DNA of 64,000 nucleotides from Marivivens donghaensis. Lineage in GTDB: Bacteria > Pseudomonadota > Alphaproteobacteria > Rhodobacterales > Rhodobacteraceae. The notes beneath the pieces are model-generated. The model was not told the DNA's origin, searched no databases, and saw nothing but the letters and a program-made list of their open reading frames with translations. The stretch is taken from NCBI RefSeq assembly GCF_011806565.1, contig NZ_JAATOP010000010.1:47895-111894 (forward strand), in the 5' to 3' direction. Position 1 is the first letter of the stretch. Each line of letters begins with the position of its first letter. Position numbers and translations under genes: made by a program. Positions 27,870 to 36,136 of this stretch are shown here, one piece after another.

Positions 27870-29030
27870 ATGCATTTCGGTCTGAGTGATGAGCAGGACA
27901 TGATCGTAAAGACCGTTCGGTCGTTCGTGGAAAAGGAAATCTATCCCCACGAGGCGCTGGTCGAACGCACGGGCCAAGTGCCGCGCGAGTTGGGCGAGGA
28001 GATCAAACAGAAGGTCATCGACCTCGGCTTTTACGCCTGTAATTTCCCCGAAGACGTCGGCGGCGCGGGCCTCTCGCACCTCGATTTCACGCTGGTCGAA
28101 CGGGAGCTTGGACGCGGCTCGATGGCGCTCACTCACTTCTTTGGTCGCCCGCAGAATATTCTCATGGCGTGCGAGGGCGAGCAGCGTGAGAAGTACCTGC
28201 TCCCCGCCGTGCGCGGCGAACGGATGGACGCGCTGGCCATGACCGAACCCGACGCCGGATCAGACGTGCGCGGCATGAAATGTTCTGCCCAGCGCGATGG
28301 CGGCGACTGGGTGGTGAATGGATCGAAGCACTTCATCTCCGGCGCGGAACACGCTGAATTCTTTATCGTTTTCGTCGCGACCGGTGTCGATGAAACACCG
28401 AAAGGTCCGAAGAAGCGGATCACCTGTTTCCTCGTCGATCGCGGCACACCGGGGTTCGAAGTGCGCGAGGGCTACGCCTCGGTTTCGCATCGCGGGTACA
28501 AGAACTACGTCCTCTATTTCGACAACTGCCGCCTGCCTGACGCGCAGGTTCTGGGCGAGGTCGACGGTGGTTTCGCGGTGATGAACACGTGGCTCTACGC
28601 AACCCGCCTGACCGTCGCTGCGTTCTGCGTGGGCCGCGCGCGGCGCTGTTTCGACCACGCGCTCAGCTACGCCGCAGAGCGCAAGCAGTTCGGCCAGCAG
28701 ATCGCGAAGTTCCAAGGCGTCAGCTTCCAGATCGCCGACATGATCACCGAGATCGACGCCGCCGACTGGCTGACCCTTTCGGGCGCGTGGCGTCTGGACG
28801 AAGGGCTGGAGGCGAACCGGGAGATCGCGAGCGCCAAACTCTATGCTTCCGAAATGCTGGCCCGCGTGACCGATGCCACCCTGCAAATCCACGGCGGGAT
28901 GGGCCTCATGGACGATTTCCCGATCGAACGCTTCTGGCGCGATGCCCGTGTCGAGCGGATCTGGGACGGCACCAGCGAAATCCAGCGGCATATCATCAGC
29001 CGCGATCTGTTCCGTCCTCTCGGAGCCTGA
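27870..29030 (+). CDS. Acyl-CoA dehydrogenase, probable gamma-butyrobetainyl-CoA dehydrogenase
   Basis: FAD enzyme forming or reducing an alpha-beta double bond in a CoA thioester, 386 residues. The family signatures are AMTEPDAGSDVRGMKC near residue 125 and QIHGGMGLMDDFPIERFWRD near 345; the catalytic Glu is likely in RVERIWDGTSEIQ. The next genes encode a CoA ligase and CaiD, so the likely pair is gamma-butyrobetainyl-CoA and crotonobetainyl-CoA. It is not a close copy of E. coli CaiA, so that assignment rests on context. The ATG at 27870 follows GGGAGAGG. Confidence 0.82.
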   Translation: MHFGLSDEQDMIVKTVRSFVEKEIYPHEALVERTGQVPRELGEEIKQKVIDLGFYACNFPEDVGGAGLSHLDFTLVERELGRGSMALTHFFGRPQNILMACEGEQREKYLLPAVRGERMDALAMTEPDAGSDVRGMKCSAQRDGGDWVVNGSKHFISGAEHAEFFIVFVATGVDETPKGPKKRITCFLVDRGTPGFEVREGYASVSHRGYKNYVLYFDNCRLPDAQVLGEVDGGFAVMNTWLYATRLTVAAFCVGRARRCFDHALSYAAERKQFGQQIAKFQGVSFQIADMITEIDAADWLTLSGAWRLDEGLEANREIASAKLYASEMLARVTDATLQIHGGMGLMDDFPIERFWRDARVERIWDGTSEIQRHIISRDLFRPLGA

Positions 29031-29031
29031 C

Positions 29032-31071
29032 ATGCGGTCCTTGGACAGATTGATGCGCCCCCGAAGCATCGCCGTCATCGGCGGCGGCGCGTGGTGCGCG
29101 AACGTCATCCGCGAGTGCGAGAAGATCGGCTTTGCGGGCGACATCTGGGCCGTCCACCCGACCCGCGGCGAGGTCGCGGGGATAAGGGCGTACCCCTCCA
29201 TCGCAGCCCTCCCGTCCGCGCCAGATGCCGCGTTCATCGGGGTGAACCGCGACACGACTATCGGCATCGTGGAGCAGTTATCTCGGGTGGGCGCGGGCGG
29301 GGCGGTGTGCTTCGCCTCCGGTTTCCGTGAGGCGTCGGCGGAGCTGGAGGACGGCAACAGCATTCAGGATAGCTTAGTCGCGGCGGCGGGCGATATGCCG
29401 ATCCTCGGGCCGAACTGCTACGGCTTCGTCAATGCGCTGGACGGCGCGGCGCTCTGGCCGGACGTGCATGGCGCGGGACCATGCGAGACCGGCGTGGCCT
29501 TCATCGGCCAGTCATCGAACGTGGCGATCAACATCTCCATGCAGACGCGCGGGCTGCCGCTGGCCTATGTCGTCACCTGCGGTAACCAAGCGCAGATCGG
29601 CATGGCCGAGATCGGCGAGGCGCTGCTCTCCGATCCCCGCGTCACCGCGCTGGGGCTGCATATCGAGGGCGTGAACGACCTGCGGGCCTATGAGAAGCTC
29701 GCTTTCACGGCGACGCAGCTAGGCAAGCCGGTCGTTGTGATGAAGGTGGGAAGCTCGGATCAAGCGCAGCTGGCAACCGTCTCGCACACGGCCTCCCTCG
29801 CAGGCAGCGATGCCGGAGCGCGAGCGCTGATGCGCCGTTTGGGCTTCGCGCTCGCGGACGATCCCGCGTCGTTCGTGGAGACGCTGAAGGTGCTGCACGT
29901 CGCGGGCGGGCTGCTGTCGAACCGCATCCTGTCCATGTCCTGCTCTGGTGGCGAGGCGTCCCTGATGGCCGACCTCGGGCAGAGCCTCGGCGTCGCTTAT
30001 CCGCCGCTCGCGCAGCCGCAGAAGGACGCCCTCCGCGCCGCGCTCGGGCCGAAGGTGGCGCTCGCGAACCCGCTCGATTACCACACCTACATCTGGGGCG
30101 ACGAGGCCGCGCTGACGGCTTGTTTCTCCGCAGGCATGGCGGTCGGCGATCTGGCGCTCGGCTGCGTGGTGCTCGATTTTCCCCGTCAGGACAGGTTCGA
30201 CGCTCCCGACTGGGCCAAGGTCGTCGACGCGGTGATTGCCACCCGCGAAGCCACGGGGCGTCCGATGGCCGTGCTTGCGTCCTTTGCCGAAGGGATGCCT
30301 GAAGGCGTGTCCGAGCGGCTGATACAGCACGGCGTGGTTCCGCTCTGCGGCATGTCCGACGGCCTCAAAGCCATCGCCGCCGCCGCTCAGGTGCGCCCGA
30401 TGACTGGCGAACCGCTGCTTCTGCCGAACCAAGTCACAGGCGACGGCGAGACGCTGGACGAAAGCACCGCGAAGGCGATGCTGACCGAACATGGCCTCCG
30501 GATCTCGCAATCTCAGCGAACCGCGACAGCAGAAGCCGCCGCCGAAGCCGCTGATGCCATCGGCTATCCCGTTGTGCTCAAAGGCATGGGGTTTGCGCAC
30601 AAGACCGAAGCGGGCGCGGTCCGCATCAACCTGACCTCGGCACATGAGGTCCAGACCGCCGCCGAGGCGATCCCCTGCAACGACTACCTCGTCGAGGAAA
30701 TGGTCACCGATGCGGTGGCCGAGCTGTTGGTCGGCGTGCTGTGTGACCCTGTGCACGGCTTCGTGCTGACCATAGGGGCAGGAGGGGTGATGACCGAAAT
30801 CCTGCAAGACACGGTCTCGCTCCTCCTGCCGTCCACGAAAGACGACATCACCGAGGCGCTGACCCGCCTGCGATGCTACCCGCTGCTCACCGGCTATCGC
30901 GGCAAACCCGCTGCGGACATCGGCGCGATTGTAGAGGCTGTCATGGCCGTGCAAGACTTCGTCACGGCGCATCAGGACAGCGTTCAGGAAATCGAAATCA
31001 ATCCGCTGCTATGCTGCCCTGACAAGGCGGTCGCGGTGGACGCACTCATCCGCATGGGAGGACACCAATGA
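29032..31071 (+). CDS. ADP-forming acyl-CoA synthetase, probable carnitine/gamma-butyrobetaine CoA ligase
   Basis: CoA ligase of the acetyl-CoA synthetase (ADP-forming) superfamily, 679 residues with both halves fused. The N-terminal CoA-binding part reads SIAVIGGGAWCANVIRECEK and the succinyl-CoA-ligase-like part has ILGPNCYGFVN and VSHTASLAGSDAGARALM, where the phosphorylated His would be. An ATP-grasp domain starts near residue 465 (LTEHGLRISQSQRT; GYPVVLKGMGFAHKTEAGAV). In E. coli the same step uses the unrelated CaiC. It follows the dehydrogenase by one base and overlaps caiD (ATGA). The true substrate is inferred. Confidence 0.82.
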   Translation: MRSLDRLMRPRSIAVIGGGAWCANVIRECEKIGFAGDIWAVHPTRGEVAGIRAYPSIAALPSAPDAAFIGVNRDTTIGIVEQLSRVGAGGAVCFASGFREASAELEDGNSIQDSLVAAAGDMPILGPNCYGFVNALDGAALWPDVHGAGPCETGVAFIGQSSNVAINISMQTRGLPLAYVVTCGNQAQIGMAEIGEALLSDPRVTALGLHIEGVNDLRAYEKLAFTATQLGKPVVVMKVGSSDQAQLATVSHTASLAGSDAGARALMRRLGFALADDPASFVETLKVLHVAGGLLSNRILSMSCSGGEASLMADLGQSLGVAYPPLAQPQKDALRAALGPKVALANPLDYHTYIWGDEAALTACFSAGMAVGDLALGCVVLDFPRQDRFDAPDWAKVVDAVIATREATGRPMAVLASFAEGMPEGVSERLIQHGVVPLCGMSDGLKAIAAAAQVRPMTGEPLLLPNQVTGDGETLDESTAKAMLTEHGLRISQSQRTATAEAAAEAADAIGYPVVLKGMGFAHKTEAGAVRINLTSAHEVQTAAEAIPCNDYLVEEMVTDAVAELLVGVLCDPVHGFVLTIGAGGVMTEILQDTVSLLLPSTKDDITEALTRLRCYPLLTGYRGKPAADIGAIVEAVMAVQDFVTAHQDSVQEIEINPLLCCPDKAVAVDALIRMGGHQ

Positions 31072-31853
31072 CCCAGTCGCCGCTCAAAGTGACCCGCCAC
31101 GGCGCGGTTCTGGAGGTCGTTCTGGACCGCCCCAAGGCCAACGCCATCGACCTCGCGACCAGTCGTCTGATGGGCGAGGTCTTCACTGAGTTCCGCGATG
31201 ACGACAGCCTGCGCGTTGCGATCATTACCGGCGCGGGGGAGAGGTTCTTCTGCCCCGGTTGGGACCTCAAAGCTGCCGCTGGCGGCGATGCGGTGGACGG
31301 CGATTATGGCGTTGGCGGTTTCGGCGGTTTGCAGGAACTGCGCGGCCTGAACAAACCCGTGATCGCGGCGGTCAACGGCATCGCCTGCGGGGGCGGGCTG
31401 GAACTGGCGCTGAGCGCGGACCTGATACTCGCCGCCGATCACGCGACCTTTGCGCTGCCGGAGATCAAATCGGGCACCGTGGCGGACGCAGCTTCGATCA
31501 AACTGCCCAAGCGCATTCCGTACCACGTTGCGATGGACCTGCTGCTCACGGGGCGCTGGTTCGATGCCGAGGAGGCCGCGCACTGGGGTCTCGTGAGCCG
31601 CATTGTGCCCGCTGCGGACCTTATGACGGAGGCGCACAAGCTTGCCGCGCAGCTTGCGGACGGGCCACCGCTCGTCTTTGCCGCGATCAAGGAGATCGTG
31701 CGCGAGGCGGAGGACATGAAATTCCAGGACGCGATGAACCGGATCACCAAAAGCCAGTTCGCGACGGTGGAAAAGCTCTACCGATCCGAGGACCAGTTGG
31801 AGGGTGCGAAGGCATTCGCGGAAAAGCGCGATCCGGTGTGGAAGGGGCGGTAA
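31068..31853 (+). CDS. caiD: Crotonobetainyl-CoA hydratase
   Basis: Enoyl-CoA hydratase adding water to crotonobetainyl-CoA to give L-carnitinyl-CoA. The 261-residue protein resembles E. coli CaiD along its length as I recall it: PKANAID near residue 20, LRVAIITGAGERFF, GWDLKAAA, KPVIAAVNGIACGGG, and an identical ending FAEKRDPVWKGR. The oxyanion-hole segments are present. It closes the plus-strand operon and stops two bases before the convergent LysR gene. Confidence 0.9.
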   Translation: MTQSPLKVTRHGAVLEVVLDRPKANAIDLATSRLMGEVFTEFRDDDSLRVAIITGAGERFFCPGWDLKAAAGGDAVDGDYGVGGFGGLQELRGLNKPVIAAVNGIACGGGLELALSADLILAADHATFALPEIKSGTVADAASIKLPKRIPYHVAMDLLLTGRWFDAEEAAHWGLVSRIVPAADLMTEAHKLAAQLADGPPLVFAAIKEIVREAEDMKFQDAMNRITKSQFATVEKLYRSEDQLEGAKAFAEKRDPVWKGR

Positions 31854-31854
31854 G

Positions 31855-32736
31855 TCAGGCCGCTGATTTCAGCCAGTCCACGAACAGCTTCGCGTCCTGC
31901 GACGGCGAGGCGGTCGTGGACACGTAATACGCCGTGCCGAGGTCGAGCGCGCCTTCGGGCCATTGCTGCAACGTGCCTTCGTTCACCGCGCGCTCGGTGA
32001 TCGACCGCCAGCCGAGCATCAGCCCGCGCCCGTCGATCACCGCCTGCATCGCCTGCACGTAGTTGTTGAAACTCTGCCCGCTGGAGCGGGGGCGGGTGAT
32101 GCCTCTTGCGGTCAGATAATCCTCCCATCCCGCCCAATGATGGTTGTGCGGGCTGCGCACATGGATCAGCGGCGCGGCCTCCAGATCCGTGCCCTCGGCC
32201 AACAGTCGCGCAATGAGATCAGGGGCGCCGACGGGACAGACAACCTCGGCGAATAATTTCTCCGATCGGCCCTCCCGCCAGCCCCCTGTGCCATAGCGGA
32301 GCGCCACGTCGACACCGGGGACGAGGACGGGCAGGTCGGTCGCAGGGGCCTGCACGTTGACGGTGATATCGGGGTGGTCCTCGTAGAAGCCCGACAGGCG
32401 CGGCATCAGCCAGTAGGTCGCGACCCCCAGCGTGCAGGCGACCGTGATCTGCCGTTCGGCATTCGCCTGCATCGCCTTGATGTCCTCCAGTGTGGCCGAA
32501 ATCCGGCCCAGCCCTTCGCGGACCGCGCGGGCGAGAAATTCGCCTTCTTCGGTCAGGCGCGACGGGCGGACGCTGCGGTCGATCAATGTAACCCCGACAT
32601 GATCTTCGAGCTGTTTGATCGCTTGGCTCACAGCGGGCTGGGTCACGTTCAACCGCGCCGCCGCATCGCGCATGGAGCCATAGCGGGACAGCGCTTCGAA
32701 GGTAGACAGAAGGCGGAGGGGCGGGAAGGCGTTCAT
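31855..32736 (-). CDS. LysR-family (GcvA-like) regulator
   Basis: Regulator of 293 residues. An N-terminal winged helix (MRDAAARLNVTQPAVSQAIK) is followed by a GcvA-like effector domain (FYEDHPDITVNVQAPATDLP; GVDVALRYGTGGWREGRSEK). It is divergent from the dioxygenase-aldolase operon across 113 bases, the normal position for a LysR regulator and its target. The intergenic segment holds TAAGTATTCGGTTA, which could contain a T-N11-A motif, but this is weak. Confidence 0.85.
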   Translation of the reverse strand: MNAFPPLRLLSTFEALSRYGSMRDAAARLNVTQPAVSQAIKQLEDHVGVTLIDRSVRPSRLTEEGEFLARAVREGLGRISATLEDIKAMQANAERQITVACTLGVATYWLMPRLSGFYEDHPDITVNVQAPATDLPVLVPGVDVALRYGTGGWREGRSEKLFAEVVCPVGAPDLIARLLAEGTDLEAAPLIHVRSPHNHHWAGWEDYLTARGITRPRSSGQSFNNYVQAMQAVIDGRGLMLGWRSITERAVNEGTLQQWPEGALDLGTAYYVSTTASPSQDAKLFVDWLKSAA

Positions 32737-32849
32737 CGGCTCACAGCATAAGTATTCGGTTAAGTTAGTTTCACACCAATCGCGCTATCGTTCAAGCCGT
32801 TCCCGTGGGACGGTCGGCTCAAGCGAACACCTTACTTAGGGCCAAAGAA

Positions 32850-33998
32850 ATGAACGAACTCAGCAGCACCATGATTGCGCCGCATGTCACCGACCTCTCC
32901 GAGAAAGGTCTGCACATCACGCTGTCAGACGGTATTTCGTATTACTTTAACTACTACTGGCTCCGCGATAACTGCCCGACGTCCTTCAGCCCGATCACCC
33001 GCGAGCGAAGCTTTGACATCTTCCACCTTGAGGACTCGCCCTGCGCCAGAACCGCCGAGGTCGAAGGGGACGCTTTGGTCATCGCATGGGAGGACGAGGG
33101 CCACGTCACCCGTATGCCGCTGGACTGGCTGGTGACATATGCGGGCGGAAACAGCCGCATCGATCCTGCCGACCTGACCCGCGTGGCATGGTACAGCGAC
33201 CATTATCCGACCGTGCCGCGTTTCTCCCAGCCCGAGCTGGTCGCCGATAAGGACCAGCGTGCTGCTTGGATCAAGGCGATGCTGGTCCACGGCTTCACCA
33301 TCGTGACCGACATGCCCGACAGCGACGAAGGGCTGACCCAGACCGCAGAGTTGATGGGCTTTGTCCGTCCGACGTTCTTCGGCACCTATTTCGACGTGCG
33401 CACGCATATCAATCCGACGAACACGGCGTACACATCTGCCGCGCTGGAGCTGCACACCGACACCCCCGCCGAAGAATTCGCACCCGGTATCCAGTTCCTC
33501 CATTGCCGCGCGAATACCGTGCAGGGCGGCCAGAGCCTTTATGCGGACGGCGTGGCGGTCGCGAATGATTTCCGCGCGCGCGATCCCGAGGGCTTCAAGC
33601 TGCTGTCCGAAATTTCCATTCCGTTCTTCTGCGAGCACGACACCTATGACGCCCGCTCGCGCCAGACCGTCATCGAACTGGACCAGCACGGCGAAGTGTC
33701 GGGCCTCACGATCAGTCAGCACATGGCGGATATCTTTGACCTCGATCAGGAGTTGCTGGACGACTACTACCCCGCGTTCTGCCGCTTCGGGCGGATGCTT
33801 CAGGAGGACAAATACATGATGCGGTTCCTGATGAAGGGCGGCGAGTGTATTGTGTTCGACAACCACCGCATCGTCCATGGCCGCGCCGCCTATTCGGCGA
33901 CCAGCGGCGACCGCTACCTGCGCGGCTGTTATGTGGACCGCGGAGAGATGCGCTCGACCTACCGTGCGCTCGTCAGCGAAGGAAGGTTCAAGGGATGA
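32850..33998 (+). CDS. 2-oxoglutarate dioxygenase, gamma-butyrobetaine / trimethyllysine hydroxylase type
   Basis: Fe(II)/2-oxoglutarate oxygenase, 382 residues, the same length and two-domain layout as bacterial gamma-butyrobetaine hydroxylase. The N-terminal domain has YYWLRDNCPTSF, but the Cys-x-Cys-x-x-Cys zinc cluster of animal BBOX is reduced to one Cys. The catalytic domain has the iron ligands in LELHTDTPAEEF and NHRIVHGRAAY and the 2OG-binding Arg near RYLRGCYVDR. It may hydroxylate gamma-butyrobetaine to carnitine, or trimethyllysine, given the coupled aldolase. ATG at 32850 gives the family N-terminus; it overlaps the aldolase as ATGA. Confidence 0.82.
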   Translation: MNELSSTMIAPHVTDLSEKGLHITLSDGISYYFNYYWLRDNCPTSFSPITRERSFDIFHLEDSPCARTAEVEGDALVIAWEDEGHVTRMPLDWLVTYAGGNSRIDPADLTRVAWYSDHYPTVPRFSQPELVADKDQRAAWIKAMLVHGFTIVTDMPDSDEGLTQTAELMGFVRPTFFGTYFDVRTHINPTNTAYTSAALELHTDTPAEEFAPGIQFLHCRANTVQGGQSLYADGVAVANDFRARDPEGFKLLSEISIPFFCEHDTYDARSRQTVIELDQHGEVSGLTISQHMADIFDLDQELLDDYYPAFCRFGRMLQEDKYMMRFLMKGGECIVFDNHRIVHGRAAYSATSGDRYLRGCYVDRGEMRSTYRALVSEGRFKG

Positions 33999-34726
33999 AC
34001 GCACCCGTCAATGCGCCCGATACCATAGCGGACCTGCGCCGCGATCTCGCGGACGCGTTCCGCATCACCCATGCGCTTGGTTGGAGCGAGAGTGTCGGCA
34101 ACCATTTCAGCGCCGCTGTCTCGGCGGACGGGAATGCGTTTCTGCTGAACGCCAAATGGCAGCACTTCGCGACGATCAAGCCGGAGGATCTGCTGCTGCT
34201 CGACAGCCGCGATCAGGACGTTCTGACCCGCCCCGACGCGCCGGATGCCTCGGCGTGGTGCGTCCACGGCACGCTTCACCGCAAGCTGCCGGACGCCCGT
34301 GTCATCCTGCACGCGCACTCGCCATATGCCACCGCGTTGGCCTGCCTCAAGGACCCGACCGTTGTGCCAATCGACAACAACACCGCGCGGTTCTACGGGC
34401 GCACGGCCTACGATCTGTCCTTTGGCGGTATCGCCGACGCGGCAGAGGAGGGCGAGCGCATCGCGGAGAGCATGGGCGACAAGTCCGTGCTCGTCATGGG
34501 CAACCACGGTGTGACCATCATAGGCGAGACCGTCGCGGACGCATTCGAGGACCTCTATTTCTTTGAGAAGGCCGCGCAGACGATCATCCTCGCGCGCTCC
34601 TCTGGCCAGCCGCTCGCGGTGCTATCCGATGCCGTGGCGCAGAACACGGCGGACGGCTGGAAGCCCTATCGCGGCATGGCAGCCATGCACTTCGCCTACC
34701 TGCGGAGCGTTCACGGGCTGGGGTGA
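33995..34726 (+). CDS. Class II aldolase/adducin family protein
   Basis: Metal-dependent aldolase-fold protein, 243 residues. The zinc ligands are seen in VILHAHSPYAT and VMGNHGVTIIG, with the catalytic Glu/His region near WCVHGTLHRKLP. It is translationally coupled to the dioxygenase (ATGA overlap), which suggests it acts on the hydroxylated product. Known relatives cleave sugar phosphates or decarboxylate, or act as epimerases. A role in cleaving 3-hydroxytrimethyllysine or a carnitine-derived hydroxy acid would be new and is only a hypothesis. Confidence 0.82.
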   Translation: MNAPVNAPDTIADLRRDLADAFRITHALGWSESVGNHFSAAVSADGNAFLLNAKWQHFATIKPEDLLLLDSRDQDVLTRPDAPDASAWCVHGTLHRKLPDARVILHAHSPYATALACLKDPTVVPIDNNTARFYGRTAYDLSFGGIADAAEEGERIAESMGDKSVLVMGNHGVTIIGETVADAFEDLYFFEKAAQTIILARSSGQPLAVLSDAVAQNTADGWKPYRGMAAMHFAYLRSVHGLG

Positions 34727-34732
34727 GGGCTC

Positions 34733-36124
34733 TTAGACCGAACGCAGGAGCGTGCCGACAGGCTTTGCCATGGCGAGGTCGGTGTCAGGCGAGATGATCA
34801 GCAGAGCCTTGCCGCTGATCGACGCGGTTTGCAGCGTCTCCACGAGGTCACCCACCGAAGTCTCGATGAACTCCGCGCGGGGGTTGGACACGTCGCTGGC
34901 AATGGTGATGCCGACGCGCTCTGCAAGGCCCTCTTCGATGATCGAATGCGCTAGTTTCTCGGCGCTCGCCACGCACATGTAGAACACCACGCGGGTGCCG
35001 GATTTGATGTGGCGCAGCAGGTCGCGCGGGTCTGCGTCTTCGGCAAAGGCTCCGGTGGCAAAGGTGACGGAGTCGTACTTGTTCCGCTCGGTCAAGCTGA
35101 CCTGCATCTGGGCCGCGGCAGCGGTCGCGGCGGTGATACCAGGGACGACTTCGGTCTCGATGCCAGCCTCGCGGGCGGCGTCCAGTTCCTCGGTCATGCG
35201 GCCGAAAATGGTCGGATCGCCGGACTTCAGACGTACAACGCGGCGACCCTTCAGGGCCTCGGCGACGATCAGTTGGTTAATGCGGTCTTGGGGCAGGGCG
35301 TGCGCCCCGACGACCTTGCCGACGTAGACCCGCTCCGCATCGCGGCGGGCAAGTTCCAGAACCTCGGGGTCGACAAGCCGGTCATAGAAAATGACGTCCG
35401 CTTCCTGAAGGCGCTCCACGGCGCGGAGGGTAAGCAGATCGCGGGCACCGGGGCCAGCACCGACGAGGCAGATCGAACCTTGCGCGGCCGCATATTCACC
35501 TTCCGCCACGGCGGTTTTCAGCATCTCTGCCGCTTCGCGCTGCGCACCGCGTTTGAAGGTGGTCCAAGGCGCGTCGTTGAACGTCCAGCGCCAGAATTCG
35601 CGGCGGTTTTCACGCGGAATGCGGTGGGCAACAGCGCCGCGCAGACGTCCCGCAAGTGCGGCGAACGTGCCGATCTGCGGATCCAGCATCTGCTCGATCT
35701 GGGTTTTGATTCGGCGGCCCAGCACGGGCGCGGTGCCTTCGGTGCCGATGGCCACAACGACCGGATCGCGGTCCACGATGGACGGGGTGGTCGCGTCGCA
35801 CAAATGCGGCTGGTCGACCACATTGACCAGAGCACCCGCGGCCTTGGCAACCGCGTGGATCGAGGCATCAACGGCAGGGCAGCCCGTGCCGATCAACACC
35901 ATTGCGGTGTCCTCAAACAGGTCCGCCGAGATCGCGCCGTCAACGTGGCTGATGCGGCCCTTTGCCAGAAGTCCCGCAAGTTCGTCGTCCAGTTCAGGCG
36001 CCGCGACGATAATCTCGGCTTCCGTTTTCAGCATCAGGCGCGTTTTCTGTGCTGCCTGTTCGCCGCCGCCGACAATCACGACCTTCCGGCCTGCCATTTT
36101 GATGAACATCGGGAAGGACTGCAT
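34733..36124 (-). CDS. cysG: Siroheme synthase CysG (trifunctional)
   Basis: Makes siroheme, the cofactor of the nitrite reductase encoded nearby. The 463-residue protein has the CysG plan: an N-terminal precorrin-2 dehydrogenase/ferrochelatase domain with the NAD motif VVIVGGGEQAAQK, and a C-terminal uroporphyrinogen III methyltransferase domain starting near residue 215 with VGAGPGARDLLTLRA, followed by VYVGKVVGAHALPQ, RLKSGDPTIFGR and PGITAATAAAAQ. It is the last gene of the nitrate operon, 12 bases after nasA. Confidence 0.93.
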   Translation of the reverse strand: MQSFPMFIKMAGRKVVIVGGGEQAAQKTRLMLKTEAEIIVAAPELDDELAGLLAKGRISHVDGAISADLFEDTAMVLIGTGCPAVDASIHAVAKAAGALVNVVDQPHLCDATTPSIVDRDPVVVAIGTEGTAPVLGRRIKTQIEQMLDPQIGTFAALAGRLRGAVAHRIPRENRREFWRWTFNDAPWTTFKRGAQREAAEMLKTAVAEGEYAAAQGSICLVGAGPGARDLLTLRAVERLQEADVIFYDRLVDPEVLELARRDAERVYVGKVVGAHALPQDRINQLIVAEALKGRRVVRLKSGDPTIFGRMTEELDAAREAGIETEVVPGITAATAAAAQMQVSLTERNKYDSVTFATGAFAEDADPRDLLRHIKSGTRVVFYMCVASAEKLAHSIIEEGLAERVGITIASDVSNPRAEFIETSVGDLVETLQTASISGKALLIISPDTDLAMAKPVGTLLRSV

Positions 36125-36136
36125 GGTCGGGCTCCG

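Noticed and set aside
27870..31853. DMSP demethylation or DddX-type DMSP lyase operon, since it also uses an acyl-CoA dehydrogenase, CoA ligase and hydratase
   Set aside because: The hydratase is CaiD-like to its C-terminus and the regulator is of the carnitine/betaine type; DmdB and DmdD differ. DddX-like activity of the ligase is not fully excluded.
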